From UKL13-2 sp947085425 (lineage in GTDB: Bacteria; Pseudomonadota; Gammaproteobacteria; Burkholderiales; Usitatibacteraceae), in contig CAMTWK010000016.1 in assembly GCA_947085425.1 (NCBI GenBank), forward strand, positions 1 to 64,000: DNA of 64,000 bases. Direction: 5' to 3'. Shown here piece after piece: positions 1 to 8,097 of this stretch. Under the pieces are notes generated by a model. That model was not told the DNA's origin. It did not search any database and saw only the letters and a program-made list of their open reading frames with translations. The position numbers were made by a program, and so were the translations under genes. Numbering within the stretch: position 1 is the first letter of the stretch; every line of letters starts with the position of its first letter.

Positions 1-30
1 GCTGTGTAAATCTATGCCACAATATTTCAT
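1..30 (-). CDS. IS110-type transposase, first ten codons (runs off the window)
   Basis: Only the start is inside the window. Reading leftwards from 30, the peptide is MKYCGIDLHS, which matches the usual amino terminus of IS110/IS1111-family DEDD transposases (the Asp of GIDLH is the first catalytic acidic residue in that family). A strong ribosome binding site, GGAGG, lies about 5 bases before the ATG. The rest of the gene lies to the left of the window. The call rests on ten residues plus the ribosome site, so it is reasonable but not proven. Confidence 0.6.
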   Translation of the reverse strand, partial: MKYCGIDLHS

Positions 31-304
31 GTCGTCCTCCGTGGTTAAAGTTGGTTCGCACCTTTACTTTAACCACTCCGGCTTGCGCCGGAGGGAGGGC
101 GGCTAGATGATTATCAGGTCTTTCATTATCATATGATAATGCTGTGAATAAACGTGGTCTGTCCCTAATTGTTCCTCGACGAATCAATCAAAAAAATTGG
201 GAGTCCTGGCTTGAGGAGAATATTACCTGCCGATTGTTGCCGCGCAAAATGATCTGCTACGGCTGACCGGGGCAAACATAGAGTGGGAGGCGGTCAATGG
301 CCGA
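31..304. other. Noncoding flank between IS110-type gene and toxin gene
   Basis: No convincing gene. It should contain the noncoding end of the IS110-type element, which in this family can encode a bridge RNA. Visible structures are a GGTTAAAG...CTTTAACC inverted repeat (about 43-91), a compact hairpin CTCCGGC-TTGC-GCCGGAG (about 86-103), and a perfect 18-bp palindrome (124-141). The element's outer border cannot be placed because the other end is outside the window. Confidence 0.35.
124..141. repeat. Perfect 18-bp palindrome
   Basis: CATTATCATATGATAATG reads the same on both strands. It is AT-rich and resembles a dimeric operator core; it partly resembles Fur-type repeats but no gene directly follows on the plus strand. 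It may be an element end or a regulator site. Function unknown. Confidence 0.4.
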
Positions 305-700
305 CTACATTGCACCAGCAATGCGGATAATGTCGTTGAGCCCCTCACACGCCTCTGCAAGTTGTGCCAGTGGCAGTGACTTCCAGGGATGCGGTGATGC
401 GTGTCGGTGGCACCAATCAAATGACTTCGGCTGGTGGCACAGCACAAAGCTGCGTTGTTGCGCCGAACGCGAGACATCAATTGCAAACGGGTTGCCAACG
501 TTCGACAGGCTGGAGGTCATCGGCAATCCGATCACAATGCTGGTGCGCTTGTTGAATGCCTTGGGTGAGAGTATGAGCATCGGATGCATATCGCGCATCT
601 CCTGGCCAGCTTGAGGATTGCAGTCAATCCAGATAACGTCGCCACGCTCAGGCACCCACCCGCGTGGCGGTGCCTTGCGCACGTTGCCTGCACTCACCAT
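305..700 (-). CDS. MazF/PemK-family endoribonuclease toxin
   Basis: The protein (131 aa) carries the typical PemK/MazF start: VPERGDVIWIDCNPQAGQE, then the arginine and MHPMLILSP strand, then TSIVIGLPMTS. Members of this family cut mRNA at short motifs and are held inactive by a cognate antitoxin. The ATG overlaps the end of the upstream antitoxin gene by 7 bases, and the GAGGT before it can serve as a ribosome site, so the two are translationally coupled. The residues before VPERG are extra compared with E. coli MazF, so the true start could be one of the GTG or later codons. Length is close to the family norm. It lies in an accessory patch beside an IS110 end and an intron remnant. Confidence 0.85.
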   Translation of the reverse strand: MVSAGNVRKAPPRGWVPERGDVIWIDCNPQAGQEMRDMHPMLILSPKAFNKRTSIVIGLPMTSSLSNVGNPFAIDVSRSAQQRSFVLCHQPKSFDWCHRHASPHPWKSLPLAQLAEACEGLNDIIRIAGAM

Positions 701-942
701 ACCTCGGCACCAACACGTTTGCCGATCGAAAATTCACCGCCGTGTATCTTCGGGTCGAATGCAGCCAATTTTTCTTCGAGGGTCAATTTGCGTGGTGCGG
801 CAGGCGTGATGATAATCCGTTCACCATCGACCGCGATATTCACCAACGACTCCGCCGACAGCCCGGCAGCGCGCGCGACATGTGATGTCAGCCGCACGCC
901 CAGTCCATTGCCCCACGTTTTGATTTTGACGCTCGCATTCAT
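694..942 (-). CDS. MazE-type antitoxin (AbrB/SpoVT fold)
   Basis: An 82-residue protein starting MNASVKIKTWGNGLGVRLTS, the classic swapped-hairpin AbrB/MazE DNA-binding start, followed by an acidic, toxin-binding tail (LTLEEKLAAFDPKIHGGE). I chose the ATG at 942 because GAAGG lies 7 bases upstream; a TTG four codons earlier is less likely. It would bind and neutralise the overlapping MazF-type toxin and repress the shared promoter. The next gene overlaps its stop codon. Confidence 0.83.
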   Translation of the reverse strand: MNASVKIKTWGNGLGVRLTSHVARAAGLSAESLVNIAVDGERIIITPAAPRKLTLEEKLAAFDPKIHGGEFSIGKRVGAEVW

Positions 943-1024
943 AGATGCCTTCAAGAGCTAATGCCATGAGATTACCTGTGAAGAAAATTTATGTCAATAC
1001 GGCGGTTTAAATGGTGTCTGACCC

Positions 1025-1491
1025 TCATGGCACTCGCGCCGGGCTGCACCCGTTGTTCGGCAACTTACTCGGTACTATGGGGATATCCGACTTCTCATCA
1101 GCGTAAATGGCGGGATTGCGGTTTCCCTTCCCCGCTCCGCCCGACAATACCCCGTCGGGCACCGATGAGACCTCCCAGCTCCTGTTCAAGTAGCTTCCCG
1201 GCATGCTCAGGGTCTCCGACCGCGTAGGACTATCATCGGGCTTGCGATTGACACCCGTTGACATGTTGCCTTCCGCTTGACAGAACAACGTCGTCGTCCC
1301 AGATTAATAATTTCGCGGTTCAATGGCTGGCCTGCCGGTTTCCCCTGTGACCGAAGGGAATCCTTGTGGGACACACGCTTCGCATCCCACCTCGCGGTGA
1401 CATACGCATGACTCGGGGCCAAGGAGATTCGCTATTTCTTCCTCGTATTGGACTTACGCCAACTACTACTTGCCAGTTTGTGCTGGCGCAC
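1025..1491 (-). mobile_element. Group II intron remnant, 5' part, with start of its reverse transcriptase
   Basis: Read leftwards from 1491, the sequence begins GTGCG, the conserved 5' end of group II introns, then shows structured RNA-like sequence. It runs into an open frame that starts around 1264 with MSTGVNRKPDDSPTRSETLS and later NPAIYADEKSDIPIVPSKLP. These are the amino-terminal leader residues typical of intron-encoded reverse transcriptase/maturase proteins. The frame ends at 1025, before any reverse transcriptase motif. The catalytic domains, intron domains V and VI and the 3' splice site are missing, so the element is dead. The break lies near 1025-1040. Confidence 0.7.
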
Positions 1492-1512
1492 TTAGACCCC
1501 ATTGGTCGTTTA

Positions 1513-3264
1513 CTAACTGGTCAATACTGCTGAAATGATCGAGCGGCGAATGATTGTATTCTGGTACTCGACCCCTCTCTGCTCAAACACTTTGCGTAAT
1601 GTGGCATCCTCACTGTCGGTAGCTAAATTGCTTCCATCATCGTTGGGAAATGTTTTTTCCCTCACTAACATGTCGGATGCACGTTGCACATTGAGATATT
1701 CGGACCAATGGACTGGAACCTGGTGGCTGCGGCCGTCTCCACCCCGAACAGCGACATAGTCCACCCGGTCTACACTACTGAATCCACTGGCTGTAACGCG
1801 CACCGTTTGCGATCCGTCAGCCTCGTTTTGTGAGGCAGTCTTCAAGATACTCCGGGTAACGCAATCCATGTGTTTGAATCCCTCCTCGCCATGGTAATTG
1901 GCTATCGCTTCATGCTCCCAGAAGCACGATTTTCTGGCATAGGTGTCTTTGTAGATATCGGAGTGCGCGCGATGTTGCTGATAAAGCGGAATGGCAAGCA
2001 GTGGTGCAATGCCGAAATAGAACGAACGAAAGAAATCGTTGTGGTAGCTGTTGAAAAAAATACGCGCCTGCGCCAGTTCATATGTGTAAAATTTTTCCGG
2101 CTCTCCTTCAATGTCAGTATGGCGCATATGCGCAGGCTCGATGACGTTGATCATTTGCATTTTGTCGAACGCAAAATCATCTCCATAGCCGACCTCACTA
2201 TCCTTGAGCAGCTTCAACATCTCCTGCTGTGCCAGCGGTGTGAACAACAGCCGGAACTGCACCTCATGGTTGCGATCGGTTGCGTCAAACAGGGTATCGA
2301 ACTCACGATTGGACATCACCGTGAAAGTCTTACCTTCCCCAATGTCACGGGACTTGTTTTCGAGCTTCTTGATGGCGCGATTTTTTCGCATCTTATCGAA
2401 AAACCCGTTTCCCAATTTAGAGAATTTCGAAGGGCTACGGCTGAACACAAGCTCTGGGGCGGCTTCGTTGCCGTAAACGATAAATGTTTGATTGTCATAT
2501 TCTGGAATCAGATGCTCAACCGATGCTTGCAGCGTCTCGTGGTGCGTCTCGGTGTGCCATTTACCGTCGAAACCACGAACCTGTTTGGTCCAACTGATCT
2601 TTAGCGACCCGTGGTAGGTTTTTCTCCCCATCCAATGCGACAGAGTTCGCGCCAGAACGAATGGATTGCCGTTGAGCACGCCGCTGTGAGAGAAAACTAT
2701 GGAATGCTCACCCCCGAGATCACCGGACCAGTCGAAGCTGTTGCGAAGCTCTTCCATACGACCGTTGGAAAAATATGGATCGAATTCTATACGGGGCACT
2801 GTTTTTTGCATCAACTTGGTCAGGATGTCCCAGTCATAAAGCCGATTGAGTGACGCCATTTGCCCCCATGCCTCGGCGCGCTTCGCCTCGCATGCCTGCT
2901 CAAGCTGTTTTAACCGCGCATGGGAGTCGTTGATAACCCGATAGAGCCAATAAATCGCGGGTGCAAATATTGCAGATGGCACCACCAGCCACGGCCACGA
3001 ATAATACGTAAAGACATACACCAGGGCTAACAGTGCCGCCGCAATAGCGACGACTCGCAATATCCGCCACCACTTGTTGGTGGCGCTCGCACCTCCGGTC
3101 TGTTGTTCCAATTGTCGCAGTTTCTGCACGGTCTTGATGTTAGCAACTTCATCCACGCCAGACTGGCGCACCAAGTCTTCAAAAAAATCAGACGTGTGGT
3201 TGACGTGAGCACTTTTGAATTCGGACGCGTACTGCTTTAATGGCTCGTGAACGTCATTGATCAA
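1513..3264 (-). CDS. LemA-associated membrane protein of unknown function
   Basis: A 583-residue protein with two adjacent membrane segments near residues 67-107 (VVAIAAALLALVYVF and WPWLVVPSAIFAPAIYWLY) and a long soluble remainder (about 110-583). I do not recognise a named domain. The start is taken as TTG at 3264: it forms a four-base TTGA overlap with the stop of lemA, and AGAGG lies about 8 bases before it. The nearest ATG (3257) is in another frame. Tight coupling to LemA suggests the two proteins work together at the membrane. Large partners beside lemA are known in other bacteria, but the role is not established. Confidence 0.7.
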   Translation of the reverse strand: MINDVHEPLKQYASEFKSAHVNHTSDFFEDLVRQSGVDEVANIKTVQKLRQLEQQTGGASATNKWWRILRVVAIAAALLALVYVFTYYSWPWLVVPSAIFAPAIYWLYRVINDSHARLKQLEQACEAKRAEAWGQMASLNRLYDWDILTKLMQKTVPRIEFDPYFSNGRMEELRNSFDWSGDLGGEHSIVFSHSGVLNGNPFVLARTLSHWMGRKTYHGSLKISWTKQVRGFDGKWHTETHHETLQASVEHLIPEYDNQTFIVYGNEAAPELVFSRSPSKFSKLGNGFFDKMRKNRAIKKLENKSRDIGEGKTFTVMSNREFDTLFDATDRNHEVQFRLLFTPLAQQEMLKLLKDSEVGYGDDFAFDKMQMINVIEPAHMRHTDIEGEPEKFYTYELAQARIFFNSYHNDFFRSFYFGIAPLLAIPLYQQHRAHSDIYKDTYARKSCFWEHEAIANYHGEEGFKHMDCVTRSILKTASQNEADGSQTVRVTASGFSSVDRVDYVAVRGGDGRSHQVPVHWSEYLNVQRASDMLVREKTFPNDDGSNLATDSEDATLRKVFEQRGVEYQNTIIRRSIISAVLTS

Positions 3265-4004
3265 AAGAATGTACCTCTGGCTGCGGCCTTAGTCGCGGCA
3301 GATGCTGTAAAAGGAATGCGCGTGGTATAGCCTGCGCGAGCTGCAACAATCTGCTTGGTTGGCCAGGCAAAAACATCCTGGTTCCACATCACTACCGTAT
3401 CGTTGTAAAGGGTGCGAGCGGCTGTGATCTCCTTTTGGAGATAACTGTTTTGCCGCATAGCATCTGCGATGACGGCTTGTGCTTTTAGGTCGGGATACGC
3501 CTCAAACGCGACATTGATGCGCGAAAAAATCCCATCAATCTGCTGTGAAGCTTGATTGCGTTCAGAGTCAGAGTTAACGTCACGCCCGCTCCGGTATGCC
3601 GCTACCGACTTCATCACATCCTTGTCAAGATCAATCGACTTTGAAACCAAGCCAACTACATTTTTTAAAATCTCCATGCGTTGTTCAAGATAGTTATCTA
3701 TTTGCGATGCGTCTGCCTGCCGTTTCTGTTCCAACTTGCGAAAATACGCCTTGGCGTTGACTTTCATAAATAAAAAAATCAGGCCAGGTAGAACGCCTGC
3801 AACTAAAAGCGCAGCACCTGGCAGAATTTGTAGGGCACCAGTTGCCAGTGTAATGATCCCTGGAATCGTTCCGACCGTCCATAGTGCAATTTCAAAAATC
3901 AAAGAGCCAGTACCGATTTGAACGGGAATTTGTTTGCTGATTACATGTACGTCGCTACCTTCATGGTTAATTGGTCCTGTGATTTCGTCTAATTCATTTG
4001 CCAT
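3261..4004 (-). CDS. lemA: LemA-family membrane protein
   Basis: The 247-residue reading from ATG 4004 has a good ribosome site (GAGGATC) a few bases upstream; the open frame extends further but the extra part is low quality and overlaps the preceding broken gene. Residues about 37-84 are hydrophobic (IFEIALWTVGTIPGIITLATG and the following stretch), then comes a helical LemA-like body with EQRMEILKNVVGL, INVAFEAYPDLKA and YNDTVVMWN. These match the LemA fold: an N-terminal anchor followed by a helical bundle with an extended, coiled-coil-like arm. Family function is unclear. It is translated in a coupled pair with the 583-residue membrane protein. Confidence 0.85.
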   Translation of the reverse strand: MANELDEITGPINHEGSDVHVISKQIPVQIGTGSLIFEIALWTVGTIPGIITLATGALQILPGAALLVAGVLPGLIFLFMKVNAKAYFRKLEQKRQADASQIDNYLEQRMEILKNVVGLVSKSIDLDKDVMKSVAAYRSGRDVNSDSERNQASQQIDGIFSRINVAFEAYPDLKAQAVIADAMRQNSYLQKEITAARTLYNDTVVMWNQDVFAWPTKQIVAARAGYTTRIPFTASAATKAAARGTFF

Positions 4005-4137
4005 TCTTGATCCTCGCTTATGTTGATCGGCGACTACATGTAAAAAAAATTTGATGCCGTGTAAAGGGTAGGAGAATCGTTGTGATTGGAGTTGGCAAAC
4101 ACCATTAGTCCTTGCGCCTGCGCAATCACAATTTCCT

Positions 4138-4482
4138 TCACCGCGCTGATGCCCTCCACATAGGCCGGCATTGTAACGTTGCGTCAAAGAGCGTACGCAA
4201 CGCGGGTGCCATCATGTAAGAATCGCCGCTCCTGCTGTGAGCCTGCAATGGATTGGCGATCGATTGCAATTCGTTAAGCAACGAGCCATCTGCACGTACC
4301 TGGCCAGAAAGCCATTGCAGACTGTGGGCAATTTCGGGTGAAGTTTGCGCGCTCACTTGGGAAATCAGTGCCAAACTGAAGAAAATCAATACCGCAAACA
4401 CCCAGCTGGCAGAGACAATTAGAGTTAATCGCACAGACCGCCCCTTTTTATTCGATATTATTTCGATGCTGCGTCGATCCAC
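4138..4482 (-). pseudogene. Truncated exported protein, N-terminal fragment
   Basis: The frame begins MDRRSIEIISNKKGRSVRLT and has a clear signal peptide (LIVSASWVFAVLIFFSLALI then SQVSA-QTSPEIA). It continues with SLQWLSGQVRADGSLLNELQ, a helical segment like those in prenyltransferase/terpene-cyclase-like repeat proteins. After TLFDAT the reading becomes poor and ends. A second frame over about 4045-4174 (PAYVEGISAVKEIVIAQAQG) looks coding-like, so a frameshift or deletion may separate two parts of one gene. I therefore treat it as a broken gene. It has no clear link to lemA. Confidence 0.45.
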
Positions 4483-4557
4483 AATATAAAATCAATACTC
4501 AAGTTTTGCAAATGTAATTTATTCGTTCCAGCATTTCATTTTTCCAAGGAGTACCCC

Positions 4558-5736
4558 ATGTCAGACCCCATCGTCATCGTCGCCGCCAAACGCACGCCGG
4601 TTGGCAGCATGAACGGCCAATTTGTCGGTATGACCTCGCCGCAACTGGCATCCGTCGCCATCAAGGCTGCGGTTGCCCAATCCGGCTTAAAGGCCGCCGA
4701 CATTACCGAAGCATTGATTGGTTGTGTGTTGCCGGCCGCACTTGGTCAGGCCCCGGCTCGTCAAGCGGTGCTGGGCGCGGATTTGCTCAACAGCACCACT
4801 TGCACCACCGTCAACAAAGTTTGCGGCTCGGGCATGAAGACCGCCATGATGGGCTTTGACGCCATCACCGCCGGCTCGGCCGACATTGTGTTGGTCGGTG
4901 GCATGGAGTCGATGTCAAACGCGCCGCACCTGTTGCCCAAGGCGCGGCAGGGTTATCGCTACGGGCACGTCAAGGTGCTTGACCACATGGCGTTTGATGG
5001 CCTGGAAAATGCCTATGACGGCAAATCCATGGGCATTTTTGCCGATGCAACTGCCGCCAAATATGGCTTCACCCGCGCCGACCAGGATGTATTTGCCGCC
5101 GAGAGTGTGCGCCGCGCGCAGGCCGCTGTCGCCAGTGGCGCGTTTGCCGCCGAGATCGCGCCGGTCACGGTGGCAGGCCGGGGTGGCGACACGGTGCTGG
5201 CGACCGATGAGCCGCCGGGCTTGTGTAAGCCGGAAAAAATCGCTTCGCTCAAACCTGCCTTCAACAAGGACGGCACCGTGACGGCAGCCTCGTCATCGTC
5301 TATCTCCGACGGCGCGGCGATGTTGATTTTGATGAAAGAGTCCGATGCCAAGGCGCGCGGCATCACACCTATCGCACGTATTGTTGGCCACGCCTCCAAC
5401 GCCCACGAACCGGAGTGGTTCACCACCGCCCCGGTTGGCGCGATTGAAAAACTGCACAAAAAACTGGGCTGGGGCCCGGCGAATGTTGACCTGTATGAAA
5501 TCAACGAGGCATTTGCGGTGGTGACCATGGCGGCAATGAAAGATTTGCATTTGCCGCACGACAAAGTCAACGTCAATGGCGGTGCGTGTGCGTTGGGGCA
5601 TCCGATTGGCGCATCCGGGGCGCGACTGATTGTGACTTTGCTGCATGCGCTCAAAGCGCGCGGCGGTAAACGCGGCATTGCATCGTTATGTATTGGTGGC
5701 GGTGAGGCGACGGCGATTGCGGTGGAGATGATTTAG
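4558..5736 (+). CDS. Acetyl-CoA acetyltransferase (thiolase)
   Basis: A 392-residue thiolase. The acyl-binding cysteine is Cys89 in NKVCGSGMK, and the catalytic His348 (GGACALGHPIG) and Cys378 (LCIGGG) match the canonical biosynthetic/degradative thiolase numbering. It condenses two acetyl-CoA or cleaves acetoacetyl-CoA, so in this cluster it would split the acetoacetyl-CoA and acetyl-CoA that end leucine degradation. The ATG follows AAGGAG at 7 bases. It opens the long plus-strand catabolic run; no other gene overlaps it. Substrate preference cannot be read from sequence. Confidence 0.93.
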   Translation: MSDPIVIVAAKRTPVGSMNGQFVGMTSPQLASVAIKAAVAQSGLKAADITEALIGCVLPAALGQAPARQAVLGADLLNSTTCTTVNKVCGSGMKTAMMGFDAITAGSADIVLVGGMESMSNAPHLLPKARQGYRYGHVKVLDHMAFDGLENAYDGKSMGIFADATAAKYGFTRADQDVFAAESVRRAQAAVASGAFAAEIAPVTVAGRGGDTVLATDEPPGLCKPEKIASLKPAFNKDGTVTAASSSSISDGAAMLILMKESDAKARGITPIARIVGHASNAHEPEWFTTAPVGAIEKLHKKLGWGPANVDLYEINEAFAVVTMAAMKDLHLPHDKVNVNGGACALGHPIGASGARLIVTLLHALKARGGKRGIASLCIGGGEATAIAVEMI

Positions 5737-5771
5737 GTCTGATGATTTGGAAACGTCCACCCTCTCCCCAA

Positions 5772-5796
5772 CCCCTCCCCCGTCAAGCGGGAGGGG
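5772..5796 (+). terminator. Possible terminator hairpin after thiolase
   Basis: CCCCTCCC and GGGAGGGG form an eight-base stem with a nine-base loop, followed by only three T residues. It lies 35 bases after the thiolase stop, in the gap before the SDR gene. The weak T-run makes it a moderate candidate. Confidence 0.35.
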
Positions 5797-5944
5797 CTTT
5801 ACGTCACTCGCCTCGAACGGGACAACTTGCAAACAGTCACCATTTTTAGCCGCCGGATCATTAGCCATACCATTTTTATAAACACAAGCACAGCAGCGCG
5901 TTTCCAGCAATAAATGCCTGAAAACGCACGCCAGACAAGGACTT

Positions 5945-6619
5945 ATGCAATCTGCTCTCATCATCGGTGCCTCACGCGGTTTGGGGCTTGAGTTTGTTCG
6001 CCAGTACCGAAAAGATGGCTGGCTGACACTCGGCACCTGTCGCTCACCCGAGCAGGATGCCCTGCTCACCGCGGTCGGTGCCACCGCCATTCGGCTGGAC
6101 GTCACCGAGGCCCACAGCTTTGACAATCTGGCTCATGCCCTTGATGGTGCCAGCATCGATGTTTGCATTTATAACGCGGGCGTTGCCGGCCCCAAGGGCA
6201 GCCCGGCGGTGGCACCAACGCGGGCTGAGTTTGATGACGTCATGCACGCCAACGTGTTTGGCGCGATGCAGGCCATTCCCATTGTTGCCCCGGCGCTGAT
6301 CAAAACACGCGGCAAGTTTGTTTTTATCAGCAGCCGGATGGGCTCGATCGAATTGATGTCGGGTCCAAACGCCTGTGTTTATCGTGCCAGTAAAGCCGCG
6401 CTCAATGCGCTGGTGAAAGCCGCGGCACTCGAATACGCAGCGCATGGCATGACCACCATGGTGATGCATCCCGGCTGGGTCAAAACCGATATGGGCGGCA
6501 GCAATGCCGACATTGATCCCTCGGTGAGCATTGCCGGCATGCGCAAAGTGATTGCAGCGGCAACCACCGACGCCAATGGACAATTTTTTAACTACGACGG
6601 CAACACACTCAAATGGTGA
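5945..6619 (+). CDS. Short-chain dehydrogenase/reductase
   Basis: A 224-residue classical SDR. The nucleotide motif GASRGLG is at 8-14, NAG at 77-79, the catalytic Ser at about 129-130 (FISSR), and Tyr146/Lys150 in VYRASK. Such enzymes reduce or oxidise an alcohol/ketone using NAD(P)H. The substrate is not readable. The stop at 6619 overlaps a possible start of the following lipoprotein gene. It may act on an intermediate of the same acyl-CoA pathway. Confidence 0.88.
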   Translation: MQSALIIGASRGLGLEFVRQYRKDGWLTLGTCRSPEQDALLTAVGATAIRLDVTEAHSFDNLAHALDGASIDVCIYNAGVAGPKGSPAVAPTRAEFDDVMHANVFGAMQAIPIVAPALIKTRGKFVFISSRMGSIELMSGPNACVYRASKAALNALVKAAALEYAAHGMTTMVMHPGWVKTDMGGSNADIDPSVSIAGMRKVIAAATTDANGQFFNYDGNTLKW

Positions 6620-6624
6620 CCCGC

Positions 6625-6873
6625 ATGATCAAAAAAATTATTGTCGGCGCGAGCTGTCTGGTTTTGTTAGTTGGCATTACCGCTTGTGGCAAAAAAACGG
6701 AGTCCGCCGATAAAACCGCCGAACAAACAAAGAGTGAACGCGACGCATCACTGGAAAAAGCAAAACAAAGTGTCGTGTTTGGCGACCAACTCAAAGCCCT
6801 CGACAAAGCCAAAATCACCGCCGATGAAGCCGCCAAGGTCGCCGCCGAGCGTATGAAAAAAGCCGAACAATAA
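6625..6873 (+). CDS. Small lipoprotein with helical Lys/Ala/Glu tail
   Basis: Reading from ATG 6625 (an ATG at 6613 overlaps the SDR stop) gives a signal peptide MIKKIIVGASCLVLLVGITAC with a lipobox ending in Cys. The mature part is short, charged and probably helical (KAKITADEAAKVAAERMKKA). It would be anchored to a membrane facing the periplasm. No domain is recognisable, and the function is unknown. Confidence 0.6.
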   Translation: MIKKIIVGASCLVLLVGITACGKKTESADKTAEQTKSERDASLEKAKQSVVFGDQLKALDKAKITADEAAKVAAERMKKAEQ

Positions 6874-6887
6874 CCATCTCATCAAGC

Positions 6888-8039
6888 ATGCAAACCACAG
6901 ATCACTTTTTAACCGACGATCAACGCGCCATTCGCGATATGGCGCGCACCTTTGCCCAAAACGAACTGGCCCCACATGCCGCGCAGTGGGAACGCGACCG
7001 CTGGATTGCCGACGCCACCGTGTCGCAGATGGGCGCGCTCGGCTTACTTGGCATGACGGTTCCCGACGAATGGGGCGGCTCTTTTTCGGATTACGTCGCG
7101 TATTCGTTGGCCATCGAAGAAATTGCCGCCGCCGATGCCTCCACCTCAACACTCATGAGTGTGCATAACTCTGTCGGTTGTGGCCCCATTTTGGGTTGGG
7201 GAAGCGAAAAACAAAAACAGAACTACTTGCGTGACCTCGCCACCGGCAAAACCATCGCCTGTTTTTGTTTGACCGAACCGCAGGCCGGTTCCGAAGCCAA
7301 CAATCTTAAAACCCGCGCGGAGTTGGTCAATGGCCGTTGGGTTTTGAACGGCACCAAACAATTCATCACCAACGGCAAACGCGCCGGTCTGGCGATTGTG
7401 TTTGCCGTCACCGATCCGGCGCTCGGCAAAAAGGGTCTGTCGTGTTTTTTGGTGCCCACCCACACGCCCGGCTTCATTGTGGGCCATCCTGAAAAAAAGC
7501 TCGGCATCCGCGCGTCCGACACCTGTGCCATCACCTTTGAAAATTGCACGATTCCTGAAGACCAGTTGCTCGGTCCACGCGGCAAGGGACTGGCGATTGC
7601 CTTGTCGAACCTCGAAGGCGGCCGCATTGGCATCGCCGCGCAGGCGCTGGGCATTGCCCGCGCCGCCATGGAGGCCGCGCTTGCCTACGCTAAAGAGCGC
7701 AATCAATTCGGCAAAAAAATTGTCGAACATCAATCGATTGCCAATTTACTCGCCGATATGCAGACGCGCATCAATGCCGCCCGTTTGCTGATTCTGCACG
7801 CCGCCAAAATGCGCGATGCCGGTCTGCCGTGTTTATCAGAGGCGTCCCAAGCAAAACTATTTGCGTCGGAGTTGGCCGAATGGGTCTGTTCCAAGGCGAT
7901 TCAAATTCACGGTGGTTACGGCTACCTCGAAGATTATCCGGTCGAACGTTATTACCGCGATGCCCGTATCACCCAGATTTACGAAGGCACCAGTGAAATT
8001 CAACGTTTGGTGATTGCCCGCGAAATGGCCAAAGAATAG
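6888..8039 (+). CDS. Acyl-CoA dehydrogenase
   Basis: A 383-residue acyl-CoA dehydrogenase of normal length. The FAD/substrate motif CFCLTEPQAGSEANNLKT is at about 126-143, the flavin segment ASDTCAITFENC follows, and the catalytic glutamate is Glu366 in QIYEGTSEIQR. It oxidises an acyl-CoA to the 2-enoyl form and passes electrons to ETF, whose genes are about 18 kb away on the other strand. In a cluster for leucine and valine breakdown, isobutyryl-, isovaleryl- or short-branched-chain acyl-CoA are likely substrates, but which one is not decided by the sequence. Confidence 0.92.
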   Translation: MQTTDHFLTDDQRAIRDMARTFAQNELAPHAAQWERDRWIADATVSQMGALGLLGMTVPDEWGGSFSDYVAYSLAIEEIAAADASTSTLMSVHNSVGCGPILGWGSEKQKQNYLRDLATGKTIACFCLTEPQAGSEANNLKTRAELVNGRWVLNGTKQFITNGKRAGLAIVFAVTDPALGKKGLSCFLVPTHTPGFIVGHPEKKLGIRASDTCAITFENCTIPEDQLLGPRGKGLAIALSNLEGGRIGIAAQALGIARAAMEAALAYAKERNQFGKKIVEHQSIANLLADMQTRINAARLLILHAAKMRDAGLPCLSEASQAKLFASELAEWVCSKAIQIHGGYGYLEDYPVERYYRDARITQIYEGTSEIQRLVIAREMAKE

Positions 8040-8097
8040 CGCAGCCCAATTTAATCCACGCGCAACCTGCAACTCAATTTTTTAAAAAAGGCACGGC

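Noticed and set aside
5013..5678. Minus-strand frame opposite the thiolase
   Set aside because: Shadow of a strongly supported gene; no domain.
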